DNA of 64,000 nucleotides from an uncultured Hyphomonas sp. (GTDB lineage Bacteria; Pseudomonadota; Alphaproteobacteria; Caulobacterales; Hyphomonadaceae), in contig NZ_OY782759.1 of NCBI RefSeq assembly GCF_963678195.1, positions 1,116,001-1,180,000 of the forward strand, read 5' to 3'. Shown here piece by piece: positions 43,983 through 51,460 of the stretch (positions are counted from its first letter, which is position 1; every line of letters begins with the position of its first letter). Position numbers and translations under genes: made by a program. The notes under the pieces were generated by a model. It worked only from the letters and a program-made list of their open reading frames with translations, searched no databases and was not told the origin of the DNA.

Positions 43983-44453
43983 ATGACCTGGAGAATTGAA
44001 TTGGGTTCCGCCGCAGTCACCATGGGTGCTGCGCTTATGTGGGGGGCGAGTGCGGATTCCGCGCTCGATGCGCCACGACTGGAACAGCCCGATCACTTTA
44101 CACATGCTGACTATCAGGCGTTTGACCGCGACTTTCGTTTCGGCGGGACTGTTTGCGAGGTCGGGCTGAAGCGCAAGGGGATTTGCTTCGGCGTATCACC
44201 CTTCGAAGACGACCTTTCAGAAGGCCAGAAAATTCCGGCCAGCCTGCCCGATATGCCTGCCGAATTTCCTGTGATCCTGAAAACCCAGTTGAAGGCGGAT
44301 GGCCTGGAAACCTGGCGCTTCGGCCGGGCGCTGGTTCTGGTCAGATCCGGAACGCGGGAAATCCAGGACGTCATGTATCTGACGGCGCCTTATGGTGAGC
44401 GCGGCGAAACCGTTCTGGCGTCCCGTTGGAGCCAATTCCGTAACAGAAGGTGA
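43983..44453 (+). CDS. Secreted protein of unknown function, likely EcfG regulon
   Basis: 156 residues with a possible signal peptide (ELGSAAVTMGAALMWGASA). The mature part contains TVCEVGLKRKGICFGVSPFEDD, whose two cysteines may form a disulfide, and ends basic (RFRNRR-like tail). I recognise no family. The ATG at 43983 lies 30 bases after an exact EcfG promoter, and a strong terminator follows, so it is probably a single-gene stress-response unit. A periplasmic copper/stress protein similar to RcnB is conceivable but not supported. Confidence 0.7.
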   Translation: MTWRIELGSAAVTMGAALMWGASADSALDAPRLEQPDHFTHADYQAFDRDFRFGGTVCEVGLKRKGICFGVSPFEDDLSEGQKIPASLPDMPAEFPVILKTQLKADGLETWRFGRALVLVRSGTREIQDVMYLTAPYGERGETVLASRWSQFRNRR

Positions 44454-44500
44454 TTTTCAATCCGGCAGAGGTGTCTGGGTCAGATTATCAAGACAAGAAA

Positions 44501-44527
44501 ATGGGCGCTCCGGGCGCCCATTCTTTA
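44501..44527. terminator. Bidirectional terminator hairpin
   Basis: ATGGGCGC/GCGCCCAT hairpin with TTCTTTAT on the plus side and TTTTCTTG on the minus side. It stands between two convergent genes (43983 and the DUF1328 gene) and can end both transcripts. Confidence 0.8.
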
Positions 44528-44548
44528 TCGCGTTTTGTCAACGTCGTG

Positions 44549-44722
44549 TCAGGTGACGCTCTTCCCGTTCACCGCGCGGACAACAAAGGTCAGCACAAGG
44601 AGGGCAAGAAAGACGAAGAACAGGATCTGTGCGATACCGGCGGAAGCGCCGGCGATGCCGCCAAAGCCGAGTGCAGCGGCAACAATGGCGAGAATGAAAA
44701 ATGCAATGGCCCAGCCAAGCAT
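44549..44722 (-). CDS. DUF1328 family small membrane protein
   Basis: 57 residues, two hydrophobic helices: [25 protein letters not shown] and [18 protein letters not shown], ending KSVT. This is the DUF1328/YtjA pattern, a stress-associated inner-membrane peptide in many Proteobacteria. Start ATG 44722 has AAGGAGA seven bases upstream. An exact EcfG promoter lies on the minus strand 48 bases upstream (44770-44794), so stress control is well supported. Confidence 0.85.
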   Translation of the reverse strand: MLGWAIAFFILAIVAAALGFGGIAGASAGIAQILFFVFLALLVLTFVVRAVNGKSVT

Positions 44723-44769
44723 GATGGTCTCCTTCTTGTTCGTGACGGCGTTGGTGCCGATAGTCAGGT

Positions 44770-44794
44770 AACGGATGCAAAGCAAAACTGTTCC
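44770..44794 (-). promoter_or_regulatory. EcfG-type promoter (GGAAC-16-CGTT), minus strand
   Basis: Minus-strand GGAAC at 44794-44790, 16-base spacer, CGTT at 44773-44770. Drives the DUF1328 gene. It stands back-to-back with the plus-strand promoter at 44808, 14 bases away, forming a divergent EcfG pair. Confidence 0.82.
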
Positions 44795-44807
44795 GTAAAA
44801 AGATTTG

Positions 44808-44832
44808 GGAACATTCCTGCCGGCAGGGCGTT
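44808..44832 (+). promoter_or_regulatory. EcfG-type promoter (GGAAC-16-CGTT)
   Basis: GGAAC at 44808, 16-base spacer, CGTT at 44829; 34 bases before the entericidin-like ATG. Partner of the divergent minus-strand site at 44770. Confidence 0.82.
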
Positions 44833-44865
44833 GCTGCTACATAATAGGAAGGAAAGGAAATATTC

Positions 44866-45027
44866 ATGAAAACCGCCAAGAATACGCTGAAAATCGCTGG
44901 TCTCGGTCTGTTCACCCTGATGGCCGCTGCCTGCAACACGGTTGCCGGTGCGGGTGAAGACATTCAGGCAGGTGGCGATGCGATTGAAGACACCGCTGAT
45001 GAAGTCAAGGAAGAGATGTCGAAATAA
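44866..45027 (+). CDS. Entericidin-like small lipoprotein
   Basis: 53 residues: MKTAKNTLKIAGLGLFTLMA, lipobox AAAC, then NTVAGAGEDIQAGGDAIED and a charged tail ending EEMSK. The GAGxDIQAGGxAI block is the entericidin A/B (EcnAB) signature. Small outer-membrane lipoproteins of this type are common in the general stress regulon of Alphaproteobacteria. A GGAAGG ribosome site and an exact EcfG promoter stand upstream; a GC-rich hairpin follows. The classical entericidin toxin/antitoxin role is not implied by the single copy. Confidence 0.85.
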   Translation: MKTAKNTLKIAGLGLFTLMAAACNTVAGAGEDIQAGGDAIEDTADEVKEEMSK

Positions 45028-45046
45028 GATTTCGGCATCGGGGAGG

Positions 45047-45076
45047 AAAGGGCGCGCCAATTACGGCGCGCCCTTT
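45047..45076. terminator. GC-rich terminator hairpin between convergent small genes
   Basis: A perfect 12-base-pair hairpin AAAGGGCGCGCC/GGCGCGCCCTTT with a six-base loop. Only short pyrimidine-rich runs follow on either side, so termination strength is uncertain, but it stands 20-25 bases past the stops of both the entericidin-like gene and the convergent 79-residue gene. Confidence 0.6.
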
Positions 45077-45100
45077 CTCTATGTGGATAAGAAAGCTCCT

Positions 45101-45340
45101 TCAGGAGCGGGTATGAGACAGCAACAAGACCGTGCCGGTGGTATCGAGCGGCGTTGTGTTTGCTCCACCAGCACGCAGGCAGGTCCAGAGGGAAAGAAAA
45201 CCTGCCAGAACCAGTGCGGTGGCAGCGCTGAATGCGCGAGGCCCCCTTATCCGGGCGAAAGCCCCGAAAGTCGCCTGCCAGGCCGGCCGGATTGGCAGGT
45301 GGCAGATCGGGCTCAGTCGTATGGGGGATGCGTTCTTCAT
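45101..45340 (-). CDS. 79-residue membrane-anchored protein, likely EcfG regulon
   Basis: An unrecognised 79-residue basic protein with one hydrophobic stretch (AFSAATALVLAGFLSLWTC) near the middle. Its reality is supported by an exact EcfG promoter on the same strand whose -10 ends only nine bases before the ATG at 45340; transcription would start nearly at the ATG, so the message may be leaderless or a later start is used. No clear ribosome site is visible. It lies convergent to the entericidin-like gene and divergent from the lipid kinase. Confidence 0.45.
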   Translation of the reverse strand: MKNASPIRLSPICHLPIRPAWQATFGAFARIRGPRAFSAATALVLAGFLSLWTCLRAGGANTTPLDTTGTVLLLSHTRS

Positions 45341-45348
45341 TGCGGAGG

Positions 45349-45373
45349 AACGCGCGTCCCCTGCAGGAGTTCC
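45349..45373 (-). promoter_or_regulatory. EcfG-type promoter (GGAAC-16-CGTT), minus strand
   Basis: Minus-strand GGAAC at 45373-45369, 16-base spacer, CGTT at 45352-45349, directly before the 79-residue ORF. The same stretch read on the plus strand gives GGAAC-16-AGTT (45347-45371), an imperfect second site, so the region is partly symmetrical. Confidence 0.7.
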
Positions 45374-45386
45374 GCGCCGTCGTCAT

Positions 45387-45411
45387 GGAACATGTTCCTG
45401 CGCCGTGCGTT
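45387..45411 (+). promoter_or_regulatory. EcfG-type promoter (GGAAC-16-CGTT)
   Basis: GGAAC at 45387, 16-base spacer, CGTT at 45408; 26 bases before the lipid-kinase ATG. Should drive the lipid kinase and the coupled metallophosphoesterase. Confidence 0.82.
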
Positions 45412-45437
45412 GAGGTTCTGTTGCCGGAGACTCCAAC

Positions 45438-46295
45438 ATGAAATTCTCAGTGGTCATCAATCCATTGTCCCGATCCGTACCAAAAGGTGCTGCGGATGAA
45501 ATCGAAGCCGCGGTTCAGGCGTCAGGGCACGATATTGCCTATTTGCATTGCAGTTCCGACCAGTTGTCGCGTGGTGTTCGCGAAGCCGCGGATAGCGATG
45601 CCGATGCCGTCATCGTTTGGGGCGGTGACGGAACCCTCGCATGTGCATTGAACGCCTGCGGTGCCAAAGGCCTGCCGGTTCTGGCATTGCCTGGGGGGAC
45701 AATGAACATGTTGCCAAAGCGGCTGCATGGGGGCGGCACCTGGCATGAAATTCTGGAACGCGTCCTGTCCGCGCCAATAACGGAAACCCTCGCGGCGGGG
45801 GAAGTGGACGGTCAGCGCTTTTATATCGCGGCCCTCTTTGGCCGGCTGACCGGACTTGCGGAAAGCCGCGAAGCAGTCCGCAAGGGCGAGCTGATCAATG
45901 CCGCACAGGCACTTGCGGACGGCGAAGTGCTGGATGTCGAAACGCGGCTCAGACTTTCCTGGACGAAAATGTCTGACAAGACGGAGCAAACGATCAGCGC
46001 CGTGGCAGCCGCAGTCGCCGTGAAGAGCAGCGGTGCGCCGGCCCTGGAAGTCGCCGCAATAGATCCAGATAGTACGATGGACCTTGTTTCCACCGCGCTC
46101 GACGCAATGGTGCATGGCTGGAAAGACGCCGGGCCTGTTGAACACGACGTTTCCGAAATGGTCTCGGTTCACGAGCTTGAAGGCGGAGATATTCCGGCGA
46201 CGCTGGATGGCGAGCAGGTGACCTTTACCTCACCCGTCCGGATTCAGCTGGTGAAACAGGCTGCGCGGGTCTTGTGCGCGGAGACGAGCCATTGA
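45438..46295 (+). CDS. Diacylglycerol/lipid kinase family protein
   Basis: 285 residues of the DAGK catalytic family: start VVINPLSRSVPKG and the ATP/phosphate loop VIVWGGDGTLACALNAC, followed by LPGGTMNMLPKRL where NxFA would be found in DgkB/YegS. It should phosphorylate a lipid or other hydroxyl using ATP at the membrane face. The second half is less conserved than in YegS, so substrate is open. Start ATG 45438. It forms a tight operon with the metallophosphoesterase (starts overlapping the stop) under an exact EcfG promoter. Confidence 0.85.
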   Translation: MKFSVVINPLSRSVPKGAADEIEAAVQASGHDIAYLHCSSDQLSRGVREAADSDADAVIVWGGDGTLACALNACGAKGLPVLALPGGTMNMLPKRLHGGGTWHEILERVLSAPITETLAAGEVDGQRFYIAALFGRLTGLAESREAVRKGELINAAQALADGEVLDVETRLRLSWTKMSDKTEQTISAVAAAVAVKSSGAPALEVAAIDPDSTMDLVSTALDAMVHGWKDAGPVEHDVSEMVSVHELEGGDIPATLDGEQVTFTSPVRIQLVKQAARVLCAETSH

Positions 46296-47095
46296 GGCTT
46301 GTTCACCTGGCAGACATCCATTTTGGCGCGGCGGACCCGCATGTGCTGGACGCCGCTGTCCAGACCATTCAGCAGGCCGCCCCGCATATGGTTATCGTTT
46401 CCGGCGACCTGACACAGAGCGGGAAGCACCGGGAATTCGAGGCGGCTGAAAAATGGCTCGGAGACCTCGGGCTGCCCTGCGCCTGCACGCCCGGCAATCA
46501 CGATACGCCGATGTTCAAATTGCACCATCGTGTCCTCAATCCATTTGGGCGGTACCAGAAATATCTGTCTGACTTTGCCTTTCCGGTGCGTACCGGGCAC
46601 ATCCGGGTCGATGGGTTGAACACAGCCCGGGGCTGGCAGGTCAGGCGAAACTGGGCGGAAGGGTCTGTCGACCTGGAGGATCTGGATGCCGTGCTTTCGG
46701 AAGACGCGCCGGAGAAGATCCGGCTGCTGACCTGCCATCATCCCTTCGTGCCGCCGACAGATGCGCCGCTTCATACAGAGACGCGGCGAGGGCAGCGGGC
46801 CAGCCGCAAGCTCGGGGAAAGCCCGGTGCAGGTCTTGCTGACCGGCCATGTGCATGCGCCACAGGCTGAGTTAATCCGTACACAGGAAGGTGGATATGTC
46901 TCCGTTACGGCTGGGACACTTTCCATGCGGCTGCGCGATGTCCCGCCATCGTTCAACATTCTTGATTTCGACGGAGACATTATGAGCGTCGGCGCCTTCA
47001 TTCATGACGGACGACGTTTCGCAAAAAAAATAAACAGCGCGTGGAATCTCACAAGGATGGAACAGTTGCGTCCGCCGGGCGTTGTTAAAGCGTGA
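46292..47095 (+). CDS. Calcineurin-like metallophosphoesterase
   Basis: About 267 residues. Metal-ligand motifs of the family are complete: LADIHFG (D-x-H), VSGDLTQSG (GD), GNHDTP (GNHD), CHHPF (H) and TGHVHAPQ (GHxH). The fold is cyclic-nucleotide/UDP-diacylglucosamine phosphodiesterase-like. It starts with TTG at 46292, overlapping the kinase stop in TTGA; a GTG at 46274 is the alternative. There is no clear ATG near the motif, so translational coupling is likely. With the kinase it could form a make-and-break pair acting on a phospholipid or phosphodiester (inference). Confidence 0.85.
   Translation: MRLVHLADIHFGAADPHVLDAAVQTIQQAAPHMVIVSGDLTQSGKHREFEAAEKWLGDLGLPCACTPGNHDTPMFKLHHRVLNPFGRYQKYLSDFAFPVRTGHIRVDGLNTARGWQVRRNWAEGSVDLEDLDAVLSEDAPEKIRLLTCHHPFVPPTDAPLHTETRRGQRASRKLGESPVQVLLTGHVHAPQAELIRTQEGGYVSVTAGTLSMRLRDVPPSFNILDFDGDIMSVGAFIHDGRRFAKKINSAWNLTRMEQLRPPGVVKA
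47059..47083 (+). promoter_or_regulatory. EcfG-type promoter inside the 3' end of the phosphoesterase gene
   Basis: GGAAC at 47059, 16-base spacer, CGTT at 47080, ending 47 bases before the ATG of the acidic lipoprotein. It is embedded in the last codons of the upstream gene, so the lipoprotein and dps can be induced independently of the kinase operon. Confidence 0.78.
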
Positions 47096-47130
47096 CTCTG
47101 AAGGGGGCACATCATCAAAGGAGATTTGAG

Positions 47131-47394
47131 ATGCGTATGAAAATTATTGCTGCTGCACTTGTCGCAACCGGTGTGCTCGCTGCCTGCGACACGAATGAAG
47201 GCCCGATGGAAAAAGCGGGCGAGTCGATCGACGAGGCTGTCGATAACATCGATGAGCCGGATACAATCGGCGAGTCGCTCGACGAAGCGGCTGATGAGAC
47301 CGCCGATGCCATCGACGACGCCGCCGACGATGTGGACGGTGCCATCGACGAGGCCGGTGAGGCGATGGAGGAAGCTGCCGATCCTCCGAAGTAA
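47131..47394 (+). CDS. Small acidic lipoprotein
   Basis: 87 residues: signal MRMKIIAAALVATGVL, lipobox AAC, then an extremely acidic Asp/Glu/Ala-rich chain with heptad-like repeats (SIDEAVDNIDE, SLDEAADETADAIDDAADDVD). The repeats suggest a helical, extended outer-membrane-anchored protein similar in style to entericidin-type stress lipoproteins. Strong ribosome site AAAGGAGA and EcfG promoter upstream. dps follows after 41 bases and is probably co-transcribed. Confidence 0.8.
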   Translation: MRMKIIAAALVATGVLAACDTNEGPMEKAGESIDEAVDNIDEPDTIGESLDEAADETADAIDDAADDVDGAIDEAGEAMEEAADPPK

Positions 47395-47435
47395 GGTTCG
47401 GCAACTATTAAATCAGTATACGAAAGGAGATTATC

Positions 47436-47945
47436 ATGGCCACTGAGGCCCTTAATATTCGCAAACCCGATTTCACAACCCGGAACGGTATTTCCGAGGA
47501 AGACCGCAAAAAGATTGCCGACGCGCTCGGAGTCGTTCTTGCCGACACCTACATGCTGTTCATCAAGACGCAGGGCGTGCACTGGAATGTGACGGGTCCG
47601 ACCTTCATGGGCGTACACAAGCTCACTGAGGAACACTACGAAAACATGTACGAAGCCATCGATGAGCTTGCGGAGCGTATTCGTGCGCTCGGCCACAAGG
47701 CGCCGGCCAGCTACACCAAATATGGCGAACTGTCGTCGATCAATGACAAGGACGAAGAACGTTCGGTCGCGCAGATGCTGACCATGCTGATCGCAGACCA
47801 TGAGACGGCCGTCCTCAACATGCGCGCCGCAACGGAATGGTGCGAAAACAAGAACGACTATGTGACGGCAGACATGCTGACAGAGCGTATGTCCTGGCAC
47901 GAACAGGCTGTCTGGATGCTCAAGTCACTGGCCGCTGAGAAATAA
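47436..47945 (+). CDS. dps: DNA-protection ferritin-like protein Dps
   Basis: 169 residues of the Dps/bacterioferritin family. The ferroxidase-site signature is present: TQGVHWNVTGPTFMGVHKLTEEHYENMYEAIDELAERIRALG, containing the HW, D and E iron ligands. Dodecameric shells oxidise Fe(II) with H2O2, store iron and can coat DNA. It has no separate exact EcfG site; read-through from the lipoprotein promoter (47059) is likely, giving oxidative protection under the general stress response. A hairpin follows. Confidence 0.93.
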   Translation: MATEALNIRKPDFTTRNGISEEDRKKIADALGVVLADTYMLFIKTQGVHWNVTGPTFMGVHKLTEEHYENMYEAIDELAERIRALGHKAPASYTKYGELSSINDKDEERSVAQMLTMLIADHETAVLNMRAATEWCENKNDYVTADMLTERMSWHEQAVWMLKSLAAEK

Positions 47946-47976
47946 CACAGAGAATCCGGACAACGGATCATCAAAC

Positions 47977-48006
47977 AGGCCCCGCGCCCCTTAAAGGCCG
48001 GGGCCT
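47977..48006 (+). terminator. Terminator-like hairpin after dps
   Basis: Arms AGGCCCCG and CGGGGCCT enclose a 14-base loop, followed by ATTTG. It lies 32 bases after the dps stop and overlaps the stop of the convergent kinase gene. Confidence 0.6.
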
Positions 48007-49675
48007 ATTTGCTGCCGGGCATGAAAAGCGTGATGCAGGTGCCTTCGCCGGGCGCAGAGTCGATTTTCAGCTCCGCGTGCAACTGGCGGGAAAAGGCTTT
48101 CATCAGTTTGGACCCCAGGCCAACCCGTGCGCCGCCGCCCGGTTCGAAGCCGACGCCGTCGTCCATGACCTTCAGGGTGATCCCGCCTGCATTGTCTTCT
48201 TCCAGCGCAATGGAAATCATGCCGCCTTCGTTTTCGTTGAAAGCGTATTTGGTCGCATTGGTGACGGCTTCGACGAGGAAGAGGGCAAACGGAATGGCAT
48301 CATCTGCCACCCGTTCGAGGTCATCATAAGTCTGAGAGATCCCGATATTCCGCGCGTCTGTGCCAAGGGCTTCTGCGAGATGATTGATCAGGCCCTCGAG
48401 GAAGGGCTGCATGCTGACCAGTTCAAGACGCTCGTGCTGGTAAAGGGTCTGGTGCACGATGGCCAGGGCATCGATCCGGTGCCGCGCGGCGGCAATCGCC
48501 TGACGGGCCTCTGGGTCCTGCAGCTGGCGTCCCTGCAAATTGAGAAAGCTGGTGACGATCTGGAGGTTGTTCTTCACCCGGTGGTGAATTTCCTTGACCG
48601 CAGCGTCCCGAACGCGGATCGCGGATTTCAGGTCACTGTCACGCTGATCGATGTCTGCGGCCATGTCTTCCATCGCGTCGGCAAGTTCCGAGATTTCCGC
48701 AGGGGCCGATGACATTGCGTCGCCGGCGCGGAACGCGTAGCGGCCGGCCCCATAAACACGCGCGATACGAATGAGGCGGGAAAGCCAGCGCAGGACAAGA
48801 CTGTCAATCGCCAGCCAGACCGCCAGAAGCGCAATCGAAAAAGCGAGCAGGGGGAGACCGAAAGAAGACACCGGCTGCAGGGTGAATTCGCTCCAGAAGC
48901 CGGGGGATTCCCGTGAAATCACGGCAAACACATTCGCAGGCCCCACTGGTCGGATCACAACATCCATCGGTGCGGCGTCCTTCCGGCGAAGGACGAACAT
49001 CTTGGCTGTCCGGGTTTCGGCCGCTTCGGCCACCCATTTCTGGTCGATCTGGGAGAAGTGTGTGGAGCCGAAGACGCGGCCATCGCCATCGGCGATGGCG
49101 ACTTCCACATCATCCGACAGAACACTCGCGCTGGCAAAACTCGCGAGCGAGCGCGATTTCAGCCCGAGCGCCACCGAACCGTCAAAAGAGCCATCGGTCT
49201 TATTCACCCGAGAGAAAATGGCGAAGACCCAGTCTTCCGTGGCTTGTCCGAAAAAGGCCTCGGTTCTCAGCGTGGGTACTTCGTGCTGCAGCTTCTTGTT
49301 CCAGTTCATATCGGACATCGGGAAGCCCGCATCACGATTGGATGCGCAGAGGGCCACACCATCAGCATCGTACCGGATGATGCTTGCGAGGGCAGGCATG
49401 CTGGGGAGGAGTTTGTTGTAAACCTCCGAACAGTTGCGGCTGCCGACCTCCTCCTTGAACAGGCCAAGCAGCAGTTCGGCTTCATCGATGGCCTGGTCGA
49501 CGCCATCAACAGAAGCGCCCGCAATCAGGAGCAATTCATTGCTTCTGATTTTGAGCGCTTCGCGTGCATCCATATAGGCACTGGCTGCGCCGAGCAGCAG
49601 AACCGGCGTTAGCGCAATGGCCAGCGTCGCGACCAGACGCCGCCGCAGGCTGGATGAGGCGGCCCTGTCAGGCAC
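48005..49675 (-). CDS. HisKA_2-type sensor histidine kinase of the stress locus
   Basis: 556 residues. TM1 (~13-33), a large periplasmic sensor similar to dCache (~35-270), TM2 (~275-297), then a HAMP-like linker and the HisKA_2/HWE-class kinase: EIHHRVKNNLQIVTSFLNLQ with the phosphoacceptor His, and an ATPase part with EAVTNATKYAFNE and DDGVGFEPGGGARVGLGSKL. Kinases of this class phosphorylate PhyR to start the general stress response. Begins with GTG at 49675, seven bases after the ecfG stop, so it is the last gene of nepR-ecfG-kinase. Confidence 0.88.
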   Translation of the reverse strand: MPDRAASSSLRRRLVATLAIALTPVLLLGAASAYMDAREALKIRSNELLLIAGASVDGVDQAIDEAELLLGLFKEEVGSRNCSEVYNKLLPSMPALASIIRYDADGVALCASNRDAGFPMSDMNWNKKLQHEVPTLRTEAFFGQATEDWVFAIFSRVNKTDGSFDGSVALGLKSRSLASFASASVLSDDVEVAIADGDGRVFGSTHFSQIDQKWVAEAAETRTAKMFVLRRKDAAPMDVVIRPVGPANVFAVISRESPGFWSEFTLQPVSSFGLPLLAFSIALLAVWLAIDSLVLRWLSRLIRIARVYGAGRYAFRAGDAMSSAPAEISELADAMEDMAADIDQRDSDLKSAIRVRDAAVKEIHHRVKNNLQIVTSFLNLQGRQLQDPEARQAIAAARHRIDALAIVHQTLYQHERLELVSMQPFLEGLINHLAEALGTDARNIGISQTYDDLERVADDAIPFALFLVEAVTNATKYAFNENEGGMISIALEEDNAGGITLKVMDDGVGFEPGGGARVGLGSKLMKAFSRQLHAELKIDSAPGEGTCITLFMPGSK

Positions 49676-49681
49676 GCAGGG

Positions 49682-50284
49682 TCAGCCGCCATTCGCGGCA
49701 GAAATTGCCGCCGCCTGGTTCATGATGTCTTCGAATGCTTCCCCCGCACTGATGTCGCTGTCGCTGCTGAAACCGGTTTCGTTGTTTTCAAGCAGTTCGG
49801 CTACGGCTTTGCGGGCGCGGGAAACGCGGCTCTTGATTGTGCCCACGGCGCAGCCGCAGACTTCTGCTGCTTCTTCGTAGGCAAGTCCACCGGCTCCCAC
49901 CAGCACCAGCGCTTCACGCTGGTCATCCGGCAACAGGTTCAGCGCGTTCCGGAGGGCAAGAAGGTCCAGTTCGTCACCGGCATTTGCGGGGGAAACGAGC
50001 GTTGCTTCGGCCACTTCAGGGTCGAGCGATGAGCGTCTCCAGGAGCGGCGTTTCTCGGAATAGAAAATGTTCCGCAGGATCGTGAAGGCCCAGGCCTTCA
50101 TGTTTGTGCCTGCCTGAAAGCTCTGGCGGGCGTGCCACGCCTTCAGCATGGCATCCTGGGCCAGGTCGTCCGCCAGGGTCGAGTCACCGCAAAGACTTCG
50201 GGCGAAGGCACGAAGGTGTGGGATCAGGGCCGCCAGTTCCTGTTTGAACGTGGCGTCGTCAAGCCGTTCGGTCGGTTCGCTCAT
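49682..50284 (-). CDS. ecfG: General stress sigma factor EcfG
   Basis: 200 residues of a group ECF15/EcfG sigma. Region 2: LADDLAQDAMLKAWHARQSFQAGTNMKAWAFTILRNIFYSEKRR; region 4: LPDDQREALVLVGAGGLAYEEAAEVCGCAVGTIKSRVSRARKAV. It directs RNA polymerase to GGAAC-N-CGTT promoters; in the absence of stress it is held by NepR. Start ATG 50284 or GTG 50293; the latter is immediately next to the nepR stop. The C-terminus is longer than usual, with an acidic tail. Confidence 0.95.
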   Translation of the reverse strand: MSEPTERLDDATFKQELAALIPHLRAFARSLCGDSTLADDLAQDAMLKAWHARQSFQAGTNMKAWAFTILRNIFYSEKRRSWRRSSLDPEVAEATLVSPANAGDELDLLALRNALNLLPDDQREALVLVGAGGLAYEEAAEVCGCAVGTIKSRVSRARKAVAELLENNETGFSSDSDISAGEAFEDIMNQAAAISAANGG

Positions 50285-50293
50285 GCGGGGCAC

Positions 50294-50485
50294 CTACGAG
50301 GGTTTCGACGAAGTGTCGGGGGAACGGTTGCGGTCTGCTTCTTCCAGCAGGCGCATGAAGTCGTCGGGTACGCTCTCATGAGTGACGTCGTCATAAAGAC
50401 GGCGGAGCTGTTCTCCCAGGCGGTCACCGCGACGCTTTCGTTCCGTATCAGCCTCCTTCCGGCCGTCGGTTCTCTTTTCGTCCAT
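50294..50485 (-). CDS. nepR: Anti-sigma factor NepR
   Basis: 63 residues. The core LGEQLRRLYDDVTHESVPDDFMRLLEEAD is the NepR signature (helix pair that wraps the sigma or PhyR). It holds EcfG inactive until phosphorylated PhyR captures it. The ATG at 50485 precedes a charged leader (DEKRTDGRKEADTERKRRGDR). Stop is adjacent to the ecfG start. Upstream, minus-strand GGAAC at 50568-50572 is not followed by CGTT at the right distance, so autoregulation is not obvious. Confidence 0.93.
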   Translation of the reverse strand: MDEKRTDGRKEADTERKRRGDRLGEQLRRLYDDVTHESVPDDFMRLLEEADRNRSPDTSSKPS

Positions 50486-50656
50486 AATATCTTGCCCTAA
50501 GAAATCCGGTATCTGAGCGCGCGGAAAACGCGCTTTCCTGCCATTATAAATCCTGAATTCACCAAAGGTTCCGCAAAAAATGCAAAAAATTCGATTTTGC
50601 ATGCAACCAATTCGCGGCAAGCGGGTTGTTAACGCAGAGTTGATGGAGTTTTTCCC

Positions 50657-51439
50657 ATGAGTCTTGTTAAGAAACTGGCGCCGCACCTGCCTTATCTGCG
50701 ACGCTATGCCCGCGCACTTACGGGCAAGCAGGAGAGCGGCGATGCCTATATCCGCGCTTCCCTTGAGGCTCTCGTAGCCTCCCCCGACAAAATGGACGCC
50801 GAGGGTGATCCACGGGTGGAATTATACCGTTTTTTCCATGTTGTGTGGGGGTCTACCGGCGCCCAGCTTGAGGCTGAGCAGGAGGACGGGGATGCCGCCA
50901 CGGCGCGCTTGCGGAAGCTGGCCCCGATCCAGCGTCAGGCCTTTCTGCTGACGTCGCTCGAGGGATTTTCCCGGCCTGAAGCCTCCTACATCCTGGGCGT
51001 CACCGAGGGCGAGCAGGCAGAGCTTGAGCGCGCGGCGATTGCTGAGATCGAGGCGGAACTGTCCACCAAAGTGCTGGTGATCGAAGATGAACCGATCATC
51101 GCGGCAGACCTGGAAAGTCTGGTTGAGGAGCTTGGCCACGAGGTGACCGGCAACGCAACGACCTACACGGAAGCCATGGCGATGGTGAAATCCAATCCGC
51201 CCGGGCTGATCCTGTGTGACATCCAGCTGGCGGATGGGTCGTCCGGTATCGACGCCGCGAACGACATCCTGAAGGAAATGGATGTCCCGATCATTTTCAT
51301 TACGGCTTTCCCGGAACGGCTGCTGACAGGAGACCGTCCGGAACCGACCTTCCTGATCCCGAAACCCTTCCAGGAAAATACGGTGAAAGCGGCGATCGGC
51401 CAGGCCTTGTTCTTCCATCCGGCCCGCGAAACAGCCTGA
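50657..51439 (+). CDS. phyR: General stress response regulator PhyR
   Basis: 260 residues: N-terminal sigma-like domain (~1-125; RRYARALTGKQESGDAYIRASL, IQRQAFLLTSLEGFSRPEASYILGV) that binds NepR, then a receiver domain (~135-250) with the acidic pocket IEDEPIIAADL, phosphoacceptor Asp in ILCDIQLADG, and Lys in IPKPF. Partner switching: phosphorylated PhyR frees EcfG. It is divergent from nepR with a 171-base gap. Just upstream is TTAA-7-TTGA (50629-50643), one base from a CtrA-like site. No exact EcfG site is seen in this gap. Confidence 0.96.
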   Translation: MSLVKKLAPHLPYLRRYARALTGKQESGDAYIRASLEALVASPDKMDAEGDPRVELYRFFHVVWGSTGAQLEAEQEDGDAATARLRKLAPIQRQAFLLTSLEGFSRPEASYILGVTEGEQAELERAAIAEIEAELSTKVLVIEDEPIIAADLESLVEELGHEVTGNATTYTEAMAMVKSNPPGLILCDIQLADGSSGIDAANDILKEMDVPIIFITAFPERLLTGDRPEPTFLIPKPFQENTVKAAIGQALFFHPARETA

Positions 51440-51460
51440 GGGGAGCTTCCTCCCATAGCA

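Noticed and set aside
45347-45371. A second plus-strand EcfG promoter before the lipid kinase.
   Set aside because: The -10 reads AGTT instead of CGTT; the perfect site at 45387 is closer to the gene and sufficient.
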